The notes under the pieces: model-generated
The model's database searches: none
Told to the model about the DNA's origin: nothing
Seen by the model: only the letters and a program-made list of their open reading frames with translations
Part shown: positions 44,728 through 54,547 of the stretch, piece by piece
Numbering within the stretch: the first letter of the stretch is position 1
Layout of the letters: every line of letters begins with the position of its first letter
Translations under genes and position numbers: made by a program
Source of the DNA: Paracoccaceae bacterium
GTDB lineage: Bacteria; Pseudomonadota; Alphaproteobacteria; Rhodobacterales; Rhodobacteraceae
Reading direction: 5' to 3'
Length of the DNA: 64,000 nt
Assembly: GCA_028150825.1 (NCBI GenBank)
Contig: JAOGIM010000001.1
Span: forward strand, 62,001-126,000

Positions 44728-46575
44728 ATGAAGAATTCGAAAACAGTTTTAATAGATAGAAACCCAGGCAGGAATTCGCAAACCTACGGGATCGCCAGAG
44801 AACTGGGTACAGATTTAGACCTTATCCACGAACCCTCTGTAGGCGTGGTGGGCAATAAAGGTGACTCACAATGCTACATTGGGGTGGCTACCAAAGTTAG
44901 CATCATCCACGAAGCATTGCGCGATAGTGTCGGAACTGAACCAGGCAAAATGCCCATGCGTCTAGTTCAGCCAGAATTCACCATCGCGACATCGGATGGT
45001 ATTAGAAATGGGACCAGAGAGATGCGCTATTCTCTCATCGGACGAGAAGTGGCGAACGACTCGCTGACCGAGCACCTAAGTGCGACAGGCCTTGAGGGCG
45101 TGATAGCGGTTGTGGCTTGTGACAAACCACCTGTTGGAACGCTTGCCGCAATTTTGGAGCACAACAGACCTGCAATTATCATGTCCGACGGCTCCATCAG
45201 ACCAGGCAAAGATTCACAAACAGGCGAAAGCATTGACCTCATCACTGCCTATCAAATGGCAGGAAGCGATGACGAAGCGCTCAAGACACGCATCGCTCGT
45301 GAGGCATGCCCGGGCTTTGGTAGCTGTGGTGGTATGTTTACCTACAACACCATGCAAACATTCATCGGCGTTGTCGGCATGGAGCCGCTGGACATGATAT
45401 CTCCAGCCTCGCAGGATATTCGCCGTACGGCAGAATTTCCTAAACGGCTGGTCACATATCTTTCTGAGTTGATACGACGCGACATTACCCCAAGGCAGAT
45501 TGTAACACGGGACTCCATAAGAAATGCCATCATCGTTGCAATGTCAGTGGGTGGCTCGACAAATGTTCTACTACACGCTCCTGAAATAGCACGCGCCGCT
45601 GGTTACAAGAGCTTTTCAAAGGATATCATGACACCGGAAGAATTTAATTATCTTTCAGAAAAGGTGATCCCAGTTGTGGTGAATGCACGTCCATTTGGAA
45701 AATATTCCATGGTCGATATTGACGCCAAAGGCGGCATGCAAGTCATTGTAAAAGAACTTTTGGACGCTGGTCTGTTAAATGGTGATACATTAACTTGCAC
45801 CGGTGAGACCCTTACAGAACAGATTAACAGGTTGACCCCCCCAAAACCTGACGGAGATGTTATCTACAGTGTAGAAAAACCCTTCAAGGAAACCGGTGGA
45901 CTTCGTGTTTTGGGCGGAAACCTGTCGCCTGAATTCAGCTCCGTACTGAAACTAGCAGGAGTAGAAGGAGGTCTGGAAAACAACTTGTTCCATGGAAAAG
46001 CCAAAGTATTCAACGGTGAACAAAAGCTTTTGTCTGCACTGGAAAAGAGTATGGATTTATTTGAGAATTTTGACATGATCGTGGTGCGCTACGAAGGGCC
46101 ATTCGGGGCGCCAGGCATGCCAGAAATGCTCGACTCGACATCCCGGATTACAGCTCTTTGCCGCGAAAGAAATATAGTTGTCGGCTTGATGACGGACGGT
46201 CGGTTTTCAGGCGGCTCGGTTGGCCTAGTTATTGGTCATGTAGGCCCAGAAGCGGCCGCGGGCGGCGCAATCGGATTAATCGAAGAAGGCGACAGCATCG
46301 TCGTAGACTTGAATACTAATGAACTGAATTGCACGCAATTGGCCGATGAAGATATTTATTCTGAGCGTAAAGCAAGATGGGATCGCGAAGTTGCAGAAAA
46401 TAATGGTAATCATCCGTCTGTTGGCGACGCCGATACGAGACTGCTGAATAAAATGCGCCGTTCTGCCGTGTCGGCAGTATATGGTGCCGGGATGCATCCG
46501 GACAGAACCCTGTGGGTTCGCAATCCTAGGCATCCGTTTAGATCAGATTTTGAGCCAAGCAATAAGTTCAAATAA
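44728..46575 (+). CDS. dihydroxy-acid dehydratase / IlvD-Edd family dehydratase
   Basis: This 615-residue iron-sulfur dehydratase is of the IlvD/Edd family. Likely cluster cysteines are in GDSQCYIG, VVACDKPPVG and FGSCGGMFTYNTM. Other family blocks are MSVGGSTNVLLHAPEIA, YEGPFGAPGMPEML and TDGRFSGGSVGLVIGHV. The N-terminus and the PPVG version of the second cysteine motif are unlike the usual GCDKNMPG of biosynthetic IlvD, so it might act on sugar acids rather than in branched-chain amino-acid synthesis. I therefore leave the symbol blank. Downstream after a small opposing gene is a PLP ammonia-lyase, another 2-oxoacid-forming enzyme. GGGG precedes the ATG. Confidence 0.85.
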   Translation: MKNSKTVLIDRNPGRNSQTYGIARELGTDLDLIHEPSVGVVGNKGDSQCYIGVATKVSIIHEALRDSVGTEPGKMPMRLVQPEFTIATSDGIRNGTREMRYSLIGREVANDSLTEHLSATGLEGVIAVVACDKPPVGTLAAILEHNRPAIIMSDGSIRPGKDSQTGESIDLITAYQMAGSDDEALKTRIAREACPGFGSCGGMFTYNTMQTFIGVVGMEPLDMISPASQDIRRTAEFPKRLVTYLSELIRRDITPRQIVTRDSIRNAIIVAMSVGGSTNVLLHAPEIARAAGYKSFSKDIMTPEEFNYLSEKVIPVVVNARPFGKYSMVDIDAKGGMQVIVKELLDAGLLNGDTLTCTGETLTEQINRLTPPKPDGDVIYSVEKPFKETGGLRVLGGNLSPEFSSVLKLAGVEGGLENNLFHGKAKVFNGEQKLLSALEKSMDLFENFDMIVVRYEGPFGAPGMPEMLDSTSRITALCRERNIVVGLMTDGRFSGGSVGLVIGHVGPEAAAGGAIGLIEEGDSIVVDLNTNELNCTQLADEDIYSERKARWDREVAENNGNHPSVGDADTRLLNKMRRSAVSAVYGAGMHPDRTLWVRNPRHPFRSDFEPSNKFK

Positions 46576-46701
46576 CCTAACAAATTTCTGTTCGCATGGT
46601 AAACAGGCAATCCTGCGACTATGCTCGAATATCCCTCTTTAGTTAGTGTGGATCTGACAAAATTGTTCAGCTGAAGGAATTAAAAAAAGAATTTCTTCAA
46701 T

Positions 46702-46917
46702 CTATACTGGTGGTTGAACAACGCCCCAACGCCTTTGACTGCTCTGTCGTTTTAGCTCAAGAAAAAAATTCTCAAAACGTTGAGCGCATTGTAACTCATG
46801 ATAACTCAAGCCGTACGGATTAGCATCCATTCTTTGCACAAGGGCCATTCCTTCATCCAAAGACATCCTATAAGTCATATCACTTATGCAAACATCAAAG
46901 TATTTCTTTTCGTTCAT
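46702..46917 (-). CDS. small hypothetical protein (71 aa)
   Basis: The 71-residue soluble protein starts MNEKKYFDVCISDMTYRMSL. A good AAGGA lies 8 nt before the ATG, which is the main support. No known domain. The sequence is helical and charged, without signal peptide or membrane segment. It lies opposite to its neighbours between the IlvD-like dehydratase and the PLP lyase. Confidence 0.6.
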   Translation of the reverse strand: MNEKKYFDVCISDMTYRMSLDEGMALVQRMDANPYGLSYHELQCAQRFENFFLELKRQSSQRRWGVVQPPV

Positions 46918-47195
46918 GATTAATCCTTACAAAGCCACATAGGCATAACAAAGCATATATTTTAAAGTTACGAAGCCTGATAAGATTTGGATCACATTAA
47001 GCAAGCCACTATTTGCCTGATAATCGAGTTTTGGCCTGTTCAAGAAAATAGAGCACTTACAGTGATCTATATTTGCGATGCCATGAGTTTCCCATTAAAC
47101 TTATTTAAGCGGGTCTAATGTCGCTAACTGTTCATGTCTGATAATGTGCAGAAGCACCAGACAAGGACGCAATAAAACTATTGGAGCTGCAGCGT

Positions 47196-48230
47196 ATGAA
47201 ACGGATTAATATAAGCCAGGTAAACCTCGTAAATATTCAGCAGCGAACTCTTGAACTCAGTCAAACGATCCTGCGCACTCCTACTGTAAGGACAACATCA
47301 CCGATGATAGACAGCTTACTTGAAGGTGGCGAAGTACACCTGAAACTGGAATGCCTGCAACACTCAGGGTCATTCAAAGCGCGCGGCGCCCTATCCGTTA
47401 TTCATTCAATTCCACCAGACAAAAGGCATGCCGGTATAACGGCCGCGAGCGCAGGAAACCATGCAATTGCAGCCGCTTGGGCGGCACGTAAAAGCGGGTT
47501 GTCCGCAAAAGTTGTGATGCAATCAACCGCAAATCCATTTCGCATCGCCCTCGCCCAGACAGAGCAAGCCGAAGTCATCATCAAAGAACCTGGACAGGCC
47601 ACTTTTGCAGAAGCTGAACGATTGTCACGCGATGAAGGCCGAACGTTTGTTCATCCTTTCGAGGGCATCCACACAACATTAGGCACTGCCGGCGTTGGGT
47701 TTGAATTTATGCAGGATGTTCCCAAGCTTGAGGCCGTCATCGTATCCGTAGGTGGAGGAGGCTTGATCAGCGGTGTTGCCGCTGCCGTCAAATCGATAAG
47801 CCCAAAATGTATGGTCTACGGGGTCGAACCAACTGGTGCCGACGCCATGTCTCAAAGCCTGGCGGCAGGCGAACCAATAACATTGACCAAAATTAATACG
47901 ATTGCTGACAGTCTGTCACCACCAATGGTCCTACCCTTTGGGCACGCTATTTGTAGCGCCTATATCGACGATATGGTCACCGTCTCAGATGACGAAATCT
48001 GCGCAGGAATGGTGCATTTTCAACAAGAGGCCAAGCTCGCCGTTGAGCCAGCGGCAGGTGCGTCTATGGCAGCCCTTACAGGACCGCTGCGCGCACGTCT
48101 TCAAGGTAAAAAAGTTGGTATTGTAGTGTGCGGTGCCAATATCGATGCGATGACTTATTCTAACCAATTAAAGCGCGGCTTGCGCGCTCTGGACAAAGCA
48201 AAGAGCTCTCACTTGTTCGCCAAATCCTGA
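47196..48230 (+). CDS. threonine/serine dehydratase-like PLP enzyme
   Basis: This is a fold-type II PLP enzyme of 344 residues. The PLP lysine is in GSFKARGALSVI, the asparagine loop is ASAGNHAIAAAWAA, and the phosphate-binding loop is SVGGGGLISGVAAAV. It has no C-terminal ACT-like domain, so it is a catabolic-type threonine/serine ammonia-lyase or a relative such as a hydroxyectoine-pathway EutB, not the biosynthetic IlvA. The ATG at 47196 has GGAG 9 nt upstream; the track's TTG at 47181 is less likely. It ends 2 bp from the convergent proS stop. Confidence 0.87.
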   Translation: MKRINISQVNLVNIQQRTLELSQTILRTPTVRTTSPMIDSLLEGGEVHLKLECLQHSGSFKARGALSVIHSIPPDKRHAGITAASAGNHAIAAAWAARKSGLSAKVVMQSTANPFRIALAQTEQAEVIIKEPGQATFAEAERLSRDEGRTFVHPFEGIHTTLGTAGVGFEFMQDVPKLEAVIVSVGGGGLISGVAAAVKSISPKCMVYGVEPTGADAMSQSLAAGEPITLTKINTIADSLSPPMVLPFGHAICSAYIDDMVTVSDDEICAGMVHFQQEAKLAVEPAAGASMAALTGPLRARLQGKKVGIVVCGANIDAMTYSNQLKRGLRALDKAKSSHLFAKS

Positions 48231-48232
48231 TT

Positions 48233-49573
48233 TTACGTACATGGATTATAAATTTGAGCTATTCTCGCAAGGGCATTCTCAACTGGCATTTCTTCGCTAT
48301 CACCCGTCCGCCTAGAGGTAAGTTCGATAACGCCGTTTTTCAAACCCCGTGGCCCAACCGTAATGCGCCAAGGCAATCCAATCAAATCCATCGTCGCAAA
48401 TTTACCCCCTGCCCGTTCAGATCTGTCGTCATAAAGCGGCTCTAGTCCCAGCGCCATAACGCCCAAATATAACGCCTCACATGCTGCATCGGTTTCCGGG
48501 TCCCCTTGTTTGAGGTTTACAATGCCGCAATGGAAAGGAGTAACCCCCTCAGGCCATATAATTCCATTGTCGTCATGGGAAGCTTCAATAATCGCCCCGA
48601 TAAGACGCGATACGCCAATGCCGTGGCTGCCCATATGAACAGGAACGCGCTCACCGGTATCTTTAACAACATCTGCACCCATAGATTCTGAGTATTTAGT
48701 ACCAAAGTAGAAGATTTGACCGACTTCTATTCCACGACTACTTTTGCGTCTCTCATCAGGGATCTGAGCGAAGACCTCATGCTCGTGAGTCTCATCCGTC
48801 CGTGCATATGGAGTTGTCCATTCTTTGAAAATGGCCGCACATTGATCTTGATTGTCATAGTCTAAGGCACGATCACCAATTTTCAAATCCAGAATGGCGC
48901 TGTCGTAAAACACTTCGGACTCACCTGTATCCGCGAGAACCAGAAATTCATGAGTGTCCTCACCTCCAATCGGCCCACTGTCAGCCCTCATCGGAATCGC
49001 TTTCAAGCCCATGCGTTCATAGGTGCGCAGATAGCTGACAAGATGGCGGTTATAGGCATGCATTGCGCTGCAGCGGTCAATATCAAAATTATACCCGTCC
49101 TTCATAAAGAATTCTCGGCCCCGCATCACGCCAAAACGCGGGCGAATTTCATCACGAAATTTCCACTGTATGTGATAAAGCGTTAAGGGAAGATCTTTAT
49201 AACTGCCAACATGATTACGGAAAATATCAGTGATCAGCTCTTCGTTTGTGGGCCCATAAAGCATATCTCGGTCCTGCCGATCTTTAATCCGCAGCATTTC
49301 CTGACCATAGGCTTCATATCGACCACTCTCGCGCCACAAATCCGCAGACTGTAACGTCGGCATAAGCATTGGAATATGTCCAGCACGAACCTGTTCTTCG
49401 TGAACGATATTCTCAAGCTTACGCAGGATTTTGAAGCCCATAGGCAGCCAAGAATAAATGCCAGCGCTGGATTGTTTAATCATTCCAGCCCGCAGCATCA
49501 GGCGATGACTAGCAATTTGCGCCTCTGCTGGGTTTTCCTTGAGAACGGGTAAAAAATATCTCGACAGGCGCAT
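48233..49573 (-). CDS. proS: prolyl-tRNA synthetase (short bacterial type)
   Basis: ProRS charges tRNA-Pro. The 446-residue protein has class II motif 1 ([20 protein letters not shown]), motif 2 ([20 protein letters not shown]) and motif 3 ([17 protein letters not shown]), then the anticodon-binding domain. It lacks the roughly 180-residue editing insertion between motifs 2 and 3, as is usual for alphaproteobacterial ProRS, which depends on separate trans-editing proteins. It is convergent with the PLP lyase and divergent from the AI-2E transporter gene. Confidence 0.96.
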   Translation of the reverse strand: MRLSRYFLPVLKENPAEAQIASHRLMLRAGMIKQSSAGIYSWLPMGFKILRKLENIVHEEQVRAGHIPMLMPTLQSADLWRESGRYEAYGQEMLRIKDRQDRDMLYGPTNEELITDIFRNHVGSYKDLPLTLYHIQWKFRDEIRPRFGVMRGREFFMKDGYNFDIDRCSAMHAYNRHLVSYLRTYERMGLKAIPMRADSGPIGGEDTHEFLVLADTGESEVFYDSAILDLKIGDRALDYDNQDQCAAIFKEWTTPYARTDETHEHEVFAQIPDERRKSSRGIEVGQIFYFGTKYSESMGADVVKDTGERVPVHMGSHGIGVSRLIGAIIEASHDDNGIIWPEGVTPFHCGIVNLKQGDPETDAACEALYLGVMALGLEPLYDDRSERAGGKFATMDLIGLPWRITVGPRGLKNGVIELTSRRTGDSEEMPVENALARIAQIYNPCT

Positions 49574-49726
49574 TGAGTATCCTTAATGCCTTTTAACTTC
49601 ATATGGTTTAGGGGGTATTGACCCAACTGACAAGGTCACGCCTTTGAAAATAAATGCCAGCACAACAACCACCCCCTGCAATGTAGTCTTGCAAAACTTG
49701 CATCCGCAAATCATTTAGGTCACATT

Positions 49727-49746
49727 ATCAATCAATCAATCAATCA
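49727..49746. repeat. (ATCA)5 tetranucleotide repeat in the leader of the AI-2E transporter gene
   Basis: Five perfect ATCA units end 13 bp before the ATG at 49760, just before the AGG ribosome-binding site. Tandem tetramers at such a position can change copy number by slippage and alter expression. Confidence 0.8.
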
Positions 49747-49759
49747 GATCAGGTCATAC

Positions 49760-50860
49760 ATGTCACTTCCCATTCAAAAACAGGCACTTTACTGGAGCTT
49801 ATCTGGCTTTATTTTCTTGATGCTTTTATGGTTTCTGGACGATGTACTGTTACCATTCGTGCTGGGCGCTGCAATTGCTTATTTGCTCGATCCGATAGCA
49901 GACCGACTGCAGGCGCGCGGCCTGAGCCGAATGATGTCAGTTTTGATCATTTCAGTTACTGCACTCGTTATGTTACTTCCCGCAGTAATAATTATTTTGA
50001 ATACGGTTATAAACCAGGCAAGTGCACTTGCCTCAATCAACTTCTCAGGCGAAAGGGTTGCCGAAATCGAAGCAAGACTAAGGTCTATTTTGCCCAGCGC
50101 TGTGGGTGAAAATCTAGATCTGCAAAGATTACTGCAGCGACTCGAAGAATTTGTTGGACCCAGGGCTCAGCAGCTTTTTGATACTTTTGGAAAGAATTTT
50201 CTAGGCGCATTGATGAGCTCGGCAATGTCACTTGTGAACATTTTAGTGCTTGTTGTTATCGTTCCTGTTGTCACTGTTTACATGCTGCTGGACTGGGACC
50301 ATATGATCGCCAGAATTGATGCGCTTTTACCGCGAGATCACGCCAAAAATATCAGAATTCTGGCCCGAGAGATAGACAACACTTTGGCGGCCTTTGTACG
50401 TGGAATGGGTTCTGTATGTCTTATCCTTGGGACATATTATGCGGTTTCTTTATGGATGGTTGGTCTAAGTTTTGGCCTTGCCATTGGGTTCTTTGCTGGG
50501 CTGGTCACGTTTATCCCCTATTTAGGGTCTTTAATGGGAGGGGCGTTGGCCATTGGACTCGGAGTTTTTGAATTCTGGGGCGAATGGAACAAGCTTGCGC
50601 TTGTTGGTGGAATTTTCTTTCTTGGGCAAGTTGTTGAAGGCAATTTTCTCACTCCAAAACTCGTTGGCGGTTCTGTTGGTTTACACCCGGTCTGGCTCTT
50701 GCTGGCTCTTTCAGTTTTTGGCAGCCTATTTGGCTTTGTGGGTATGCTGATCGCTGTACCTTTCGCTGCAAGCCTAGGTGTACTGATCCGCTTCGGTGCA
50801 TTACAGTATACATCGAGCCAGCTCTATCAAGGCTCTGTCGGCAAGGACGCCAAAAAATAA
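49760..50860 (+). CDS. AI-2E family transporter (PerM-like)
   Basis: This is an inner-membrane protein of 366 residues with about seven or eight hydrophobic segments and the family pattern LPFVLGAAIAYLLDPIADRL near the N-terminus and FIPYLGSLMGGALAIGLGVF and GNFLTPKLVGGSVGLHPVW in the C-terminal half. Family members have been linked to autoinducer-2 export or Na+/H+ antiport, but the substrate is unknown for most. Its TAA overlaps the hdaA ATG by one base (TAATG), so the two genes are translationally coupled. The association with hdaA is conserved in Rhodobacterales. Confidence 0.88.
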   Translation: MSLPIQKQALYWSLSGFIFLMLLWFLDDVLLPFVLGAAIAYLLDPIADRLQARGLSRMMSVLIISVTALVMLLPAVIIILNTVINQASALASINFSGERVAEIEARLRSILPSAVGENLDLQRLLQRLEEFVGPRAQQLFDTFGKNFLGALMSSAMSLVNILVLVVIVPVVTVYMLLDWDHMIARIDALLPRDHAKNIRILAREIDNTLAAFVRGMGSVCLILGTYYAVSLWMVGLSFGLAIGFFAGLVTFIPYLGSLMGGALAIGLGVFEFWGEWNKLALVGGIFFLGQVVEGNFLTPKLVGGSVGLHPVWLLLALSVFGSLFGFVGMLIAVPFAASLGVLIRFGALQYTSSQLYQGSVGKDAKK

Positions 50861-51537
50861 TGGACAGACAATTAGCCTTTGAGTTGCCAAATCACACGTC
50901 GCTTGATAAAGGTGATTTTTTTGTATCACAAAGCAATGAAATCGCCGTAAACATGATTGAAGATTGGCAAAATTGGCCTCTTAAGAAACATTTTCTGAGC
51001 GGCCCAAAAAGTTCTGGAAAAAGCCATTTAGCACATGTTTGGGCCAAAATAAGTGATGCAAATATCATCTCAGCTGATCATCTTAAGGATCCAGAAATGC
51101 TTGCATCTGGGAACATCGTGATCGAGAATATTGACAAGATTGTTGGACAAATAGATATGGAAACAGATCTTTTCCATACGCATAACCTTATCTTCGCAAA
51201 CCAGCATTTTTTATTGATGACAGGATTAAGCAGCCCATCAACTTTGCAATTTGCTCTACCAGATCTTGCGTCTCGTTTGGAGGGAACGCGGCTCGCCAGC
51301 CTTAAAGAGCCCGATGATATGCTCTTTTCCGCCTTGCTAGCAAAGTTATTTGCCGACCGGCAATTATCCCCTGCCCCAGACGTCATTCAATATCTTATTA
51401 CACGCCTGGAGCGATCCCATGCGGCGGCCAAACGTTTTGTACAAATAGTAGATAAGGCAGCTCTCAACGAGCATAAATCCATCACGCGCGCCTTTGTTGT
51501 AAAAATACTTGCAAAAATAACTCCGATCGCGGATTGA
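50860..51537 (+). CDS. hdaA: DnaA-related regulatory inactivator (HdaA)
   Basis: The 225-residue protein is a DnaA-like AAA+ ATPase without the DNA-binding domain. Its relatives bind the sliding clamp and stimulate ATP hydrolysis by DnaA after initiation. The N-terminal QLAFELPNHTSL fits the clamp-binding QLxL/F position. Walker A is GPKSSGKSHLAH. Walker B is weak (IVIENIDKI, with EN instead of DD). The sensor block SRLEGTRLASLKEPDD follows. It is coupled to the AI-2E transporter and precedes ppx by about 60 bp. Confidence 0.88.
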   Translation: MDRQLAFELPNHTSLDKGDFFVSQSNEIAVNMIEDWQNWPLKKHFLSGPKSSGKSHLAHVWAKISDANIISADHLKDPEMLASGNIVIENIDKIVGQIDMETDLFHTHNLIFANQHFLLMTGLSSPSTLQFALPDLASRLEGTRLASLKEPDDMLFSALLAKLFADRQLSPAPDVIQYLITRLERSHAAAKRFVQIVDKAALNEHKSITRAFVVKILAKITPIAD

Positions 51538-51595
51538 CCTGATGCAGTTCTATATACATAGGTTCCAAGTAACCAATTTCCTGTGAGTGTGCCGA

Positions 51596-53140
51596 ATGAA
51601 TACCGGTTCTATTTCAGCTGATTTGCAATGGGATCCTTATCAGAGACCTGACTTACCCCAGTTTGACGAAAGACGCTTATCCCGCGTAGGAGTGATTGAC
51701 GTAGGATCGAACTCTGTCAGACTGGTGGTCTTCGATGGCGCGGCCCGTTCTCCTGCTTATTTTTATAATGAAAAGCTAATGTGCGGGTTGGGATCTAGCC
51801 TGTCCACAAGTGGCATCCTTAATCCCGAAGGCCGAGTGCGCGCGATCAATGCCATCCAGCGGTTCAAACACCTTGCAATGGCAATGGGCATCCCCGAAAT
51901 GACGGCTGTTGCAACAGCGGCTGTGCGCGAAGCAAAAGATGGCGTAGACTTCTGTCAGGAAGTCTACGAAACCACCGGACAAAAAATATGGATCATCGAC
52001 GGAAGGGAAGAGGCGCGGATCTCTGCGCAGGGTATCCTTTTGGGCTGGCCAGGATCTTACGGTCTTGTTTGCGACTTGGGCGGGTCATCCATGGAGCTAG
52101 CTGAGATCAATAATGGTGAGGTCGGGCGGCGAGTCACATCTCGCCTTGGTCCTCTTAAGCTGATGGAAATTGATGGAGGGAGAGCAGCCCGTGCAAAATT
52201 TGTCAGAGAAACAATAGAAAAACTGGCCTTGGAAATGGGTCCTCAGCATAACCGGCTTTTTCTTGTTGGGGGGTCGTGGCGTGCATTGGCCCGCATTGAT
52301 ATGATACGCACTGATTATCCGCTCATGGTGTTGCATGAATACCGAATGGATGCTCTTTCAGTTCGCAAGACGCTGAATTTTATCAAGAAAAATACTAATT
52401 CCAAGTTGCAATATGTTTCTAGCTTGTCAGATGCTCGTTTTTCTCTTGTACCTTTTGCAGGCGAAGTACTTGAAGTTATTTTAGACGTGTTTGAACCCAA
52501 AGATATTGCAGTTTCAAGCTATGGACTTCGCGAGGGAATTCTCTACGAACAAATGTCAGATGACATCAGGGCCCGCGACCCGTTGATAGAAGCATGTAAA
52601 GTTTCCGAAAAAAATGACGCCCGAGTTCCAGGCATGGGCAAAAGCTTAAACAAATTCGTAGCACCACTTTTCCCGAATGCGAGCATGGAACTGTTACGTC
52701 TGATAAAAGCAGCCTGCATGCTGCATGATGTTAGCTGGCGCGCCCATCCCGATTATCGGGCAGAGGTTTGTTTTGACAATGCAACCCGCGCCAATCTTGG
52801 CGGTCTTAAGCATTCTGAAAGGATATTCTTGGGGCTTGCTCTGATGCACAGATATAAAACCAAGCGCGATGATGAAGCCTTTGCACCGCTTATAGCATTA
52901 CTTGATCAGGATCAGATCAAGAATGCCGGAATACTTGGCAAAGCGATGCGCCTAGGGGCCATGATGTGGATTTCTGATAATGTTCAACATGCCAAAATAA
53001 AATGGGATCCACAATCGTTGAAATTAACTCTCAGACTGAAAAAAAGTTCGCAAGCGCTTTTTGGAGAGGTTGCCAGCGCTAGGCTGGACTCTCTCGCTGC
53101 TTCTTTGGGAGGTAAGGCCAATCATATGATAGATGAGTGA
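51596..53140 (+). CDS. ppx: exopolyphosphatase / Ppx-GppA family phosphatase
   Basis: This 514-residue actin-like ATPase-fold phosphatase degrades polyphosphate or hydrolyses pppGpp. The phosphate loops are GVIDVGSNSVRLVVFDG and LVCDLGGSSMELAEI, with TAAVREAKDG between them and an HD-like helical C-terminal domain (LHDVSWRAHPDYRAE). I use the ATG at 51596; the track's GTG at 51587 adds three residues. In many Rhodobacterales a polyphosphate kinase gene sits between hdaA and ppx. Here only about 60 bp separate them, so ppk has been lost or moved. Confidence 0.92.
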   Translation: MNTGSISADLQWDPYQRPDLPQFDERRLSRVGVIDVGSNSVRLVVFDGAARSPAYFYNEKLMCGLGSSLSTSGILNPEGRVRAINAIQRFKHLAMAMGIPEMTAVATAAVREAKDGVDFCQEVYETTGQKIWIIDGREEARISAQGILLGWPGSYGLVCDLGGSSMELAEINNGEVGRRVTSRLGPLKLMEIDGGRAARAKFVRETIEKLALEMGPQHNRLFLVGGSWRALARIDMIRTDYPLMVLHEYRMDALSVRKTLNFIKKNTNSKLQYVSSLSDARFSLVPFAGEVLEVILDVFEPKDIAVSSYGLREGILYEQMSDDIRARDPLIEACKVSEKNDARVPGMGKSLNKFVAPLFPNASMELLRLIKAACMLHDVSWRAHPDYRAEVCFDNATRANLGGLKHSERIFLGLALMHRYKTKRDDEAFAPLIALLDQDQIKNAGILGKAMRLGAMMWISDNVQHAKIKWDPQSLKLTLRLKKSSQALFGEVASARLDSLAASLGGKANHMIDE

Positions 53141-53399
53141 ACACCCCACACAGTCTCAATAACTCGTATCATCGTTCAGTATTTCTACCTCTGGGCAATA
53201 TAAACGACACAATATTTAAAATTTGGAAACTTCAAGCCTATTCAGCTGGTAGCTTATTACCCTCATGAACCTATTCGATTATTTATTTCCCGCACGAGGC
53301 CAATCCAATAGATTTAACTAAAGCTATTAAATTTTAACAAAAAAATATTTACATCTGTTTCGTCTAGACCATCTGGATTTTCAGCAGCCTTTAAATTAG
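53141..53399. other. 259-bp AT-rich stretch after ppx
   Basis: No gene or terminator visible. The RTX pseudogene may extend into its right part, but similarity is no longer readable. Confidence 0.4.
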
Positions 53400-54140
53400 C
53401 GGTCGGATTAAAATGCCCTATTGAAGACAGTGGGGATCATCCAAAAGATCTATTTTATCATGGCCAAATGCAAAACCCATTATTTGGCCTTGCAGTCAAT
53501 GTCACGGTCCAGAACCTGATGAAGATCGATTTTCTCACTACAGTTAGCAAATTTACGACCGCCAATCTGCAAACTATCGTTACCTTTACCACATGTAAAA
53601 TGTCCTCACCATCTTCAGCTTTAATTGTGCTAAAATCTCATGTTTGCACCAATCAAATAATTTTTACGGTTTCCAAGACCTAAAATATCTGTTTTGTTGC
53701 GTTTGATAATCGTTTTATCCCCTAAGGCGCCGTTTGAATCACCGTCCCCACCATCACCATAAATAAAATATTTACCGCTACCGCGACTGACAGTATCGTT
53801 TAAATTACCCAGCGTTACAAAACCATCCACAGCCTCGCTATCGGGGTATTCGTTACCTCTGCCACCGAATGGGGTATTTTCATCCTTGCCAGTATGATTT
53901 TATCAGTTCCGTCACTGTCCTGAATGACGTGACCCCCTGCAAGGCCAGAGATATCATTGTTGTGATCGGTTCCTTCAATAATATCGTGGGATTTGCCACC
54001 AAACTTGACAACAATGAAATTAAAAACCACTTTTTCACTATTGTTGTCAAAAACTTTGCTCTGTTTCAAGGTCTCCAACCCCCAACGATGGGCTCAGTCA
54101 CTCCAATAATTAACATGATCAAAATCATTCTGAGGTAAAG
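53400..54140 (-). pseudogene. RTX (hemolysin-type calcium-binding repeat) protein, decayed
   Basis: Minus-strand fragments carry degenerate glycine/aspartate-rich nonapeptide repeats: GGKSHDIIEGTDHNNDISGL, GGHVIQDSDGTDKIIL, then after a frameshift YGDGGDGDSNGALGDKTI, then GKGNDSLQIGGRKF and FGHDKIDLLD in other frames. RTX repeats bind calcium in secreted type I-exported proteins. At least two frameshifts and several stops are present, and no start or secretion signal can be found. The repeats are worn compared with the GGxGxDxLx consensus, suggesting old decay. Limits are approximate. Confidence 0.75.
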
Positions 54141-54547
54141 TCTATTTTTTAAAGTACTTTAATTGAAAAATAATTATTATAAACTTTGGTACGTTAAATT
54201 TAAAAAATATTGCATTCTAGGCCATTATTTTTTTCATGACCGGAACTAGCTCTTACTTATTAGGCCAAAATTACAATCACGATGCTTCTGAATTATATTT
54301 GCTTGATCAAATTATCTGGCACTGGGATCGCGTGTTAATCTGATCTTGACCCAACTACCTGACCATACAGAGTACTGAAGACCCTGCAAAATCTTTGGGA
54401 TTGATGATTACGTATGAAATGGGTGCGAAAGGACAAAATTTTGAAACTTGTAGGTAAGTATAATATTATGCCATGCCCCAAAGGCGCCATCACTGGCCGC
54501 CCAGAACGCATTGCGCTAGGGCGATGAGCTTATTCAAAATTTTGTTT
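54141..54547. other. 407-bp AT-rich stretch
   Basis: No supportable gene. It probably holds the unrecognisable N-terminal part of the RTX pseudogene and the 3' region of the helicase transcript. Confidence 0.4.

Noticed and set aside
49727-49746. Tandem repeat as a CRISPR or replication origin
   Set aside because: Units are only 4 bp and there are no spacers, DnaA boxes or cas genes; it is a simple sequence repeat.
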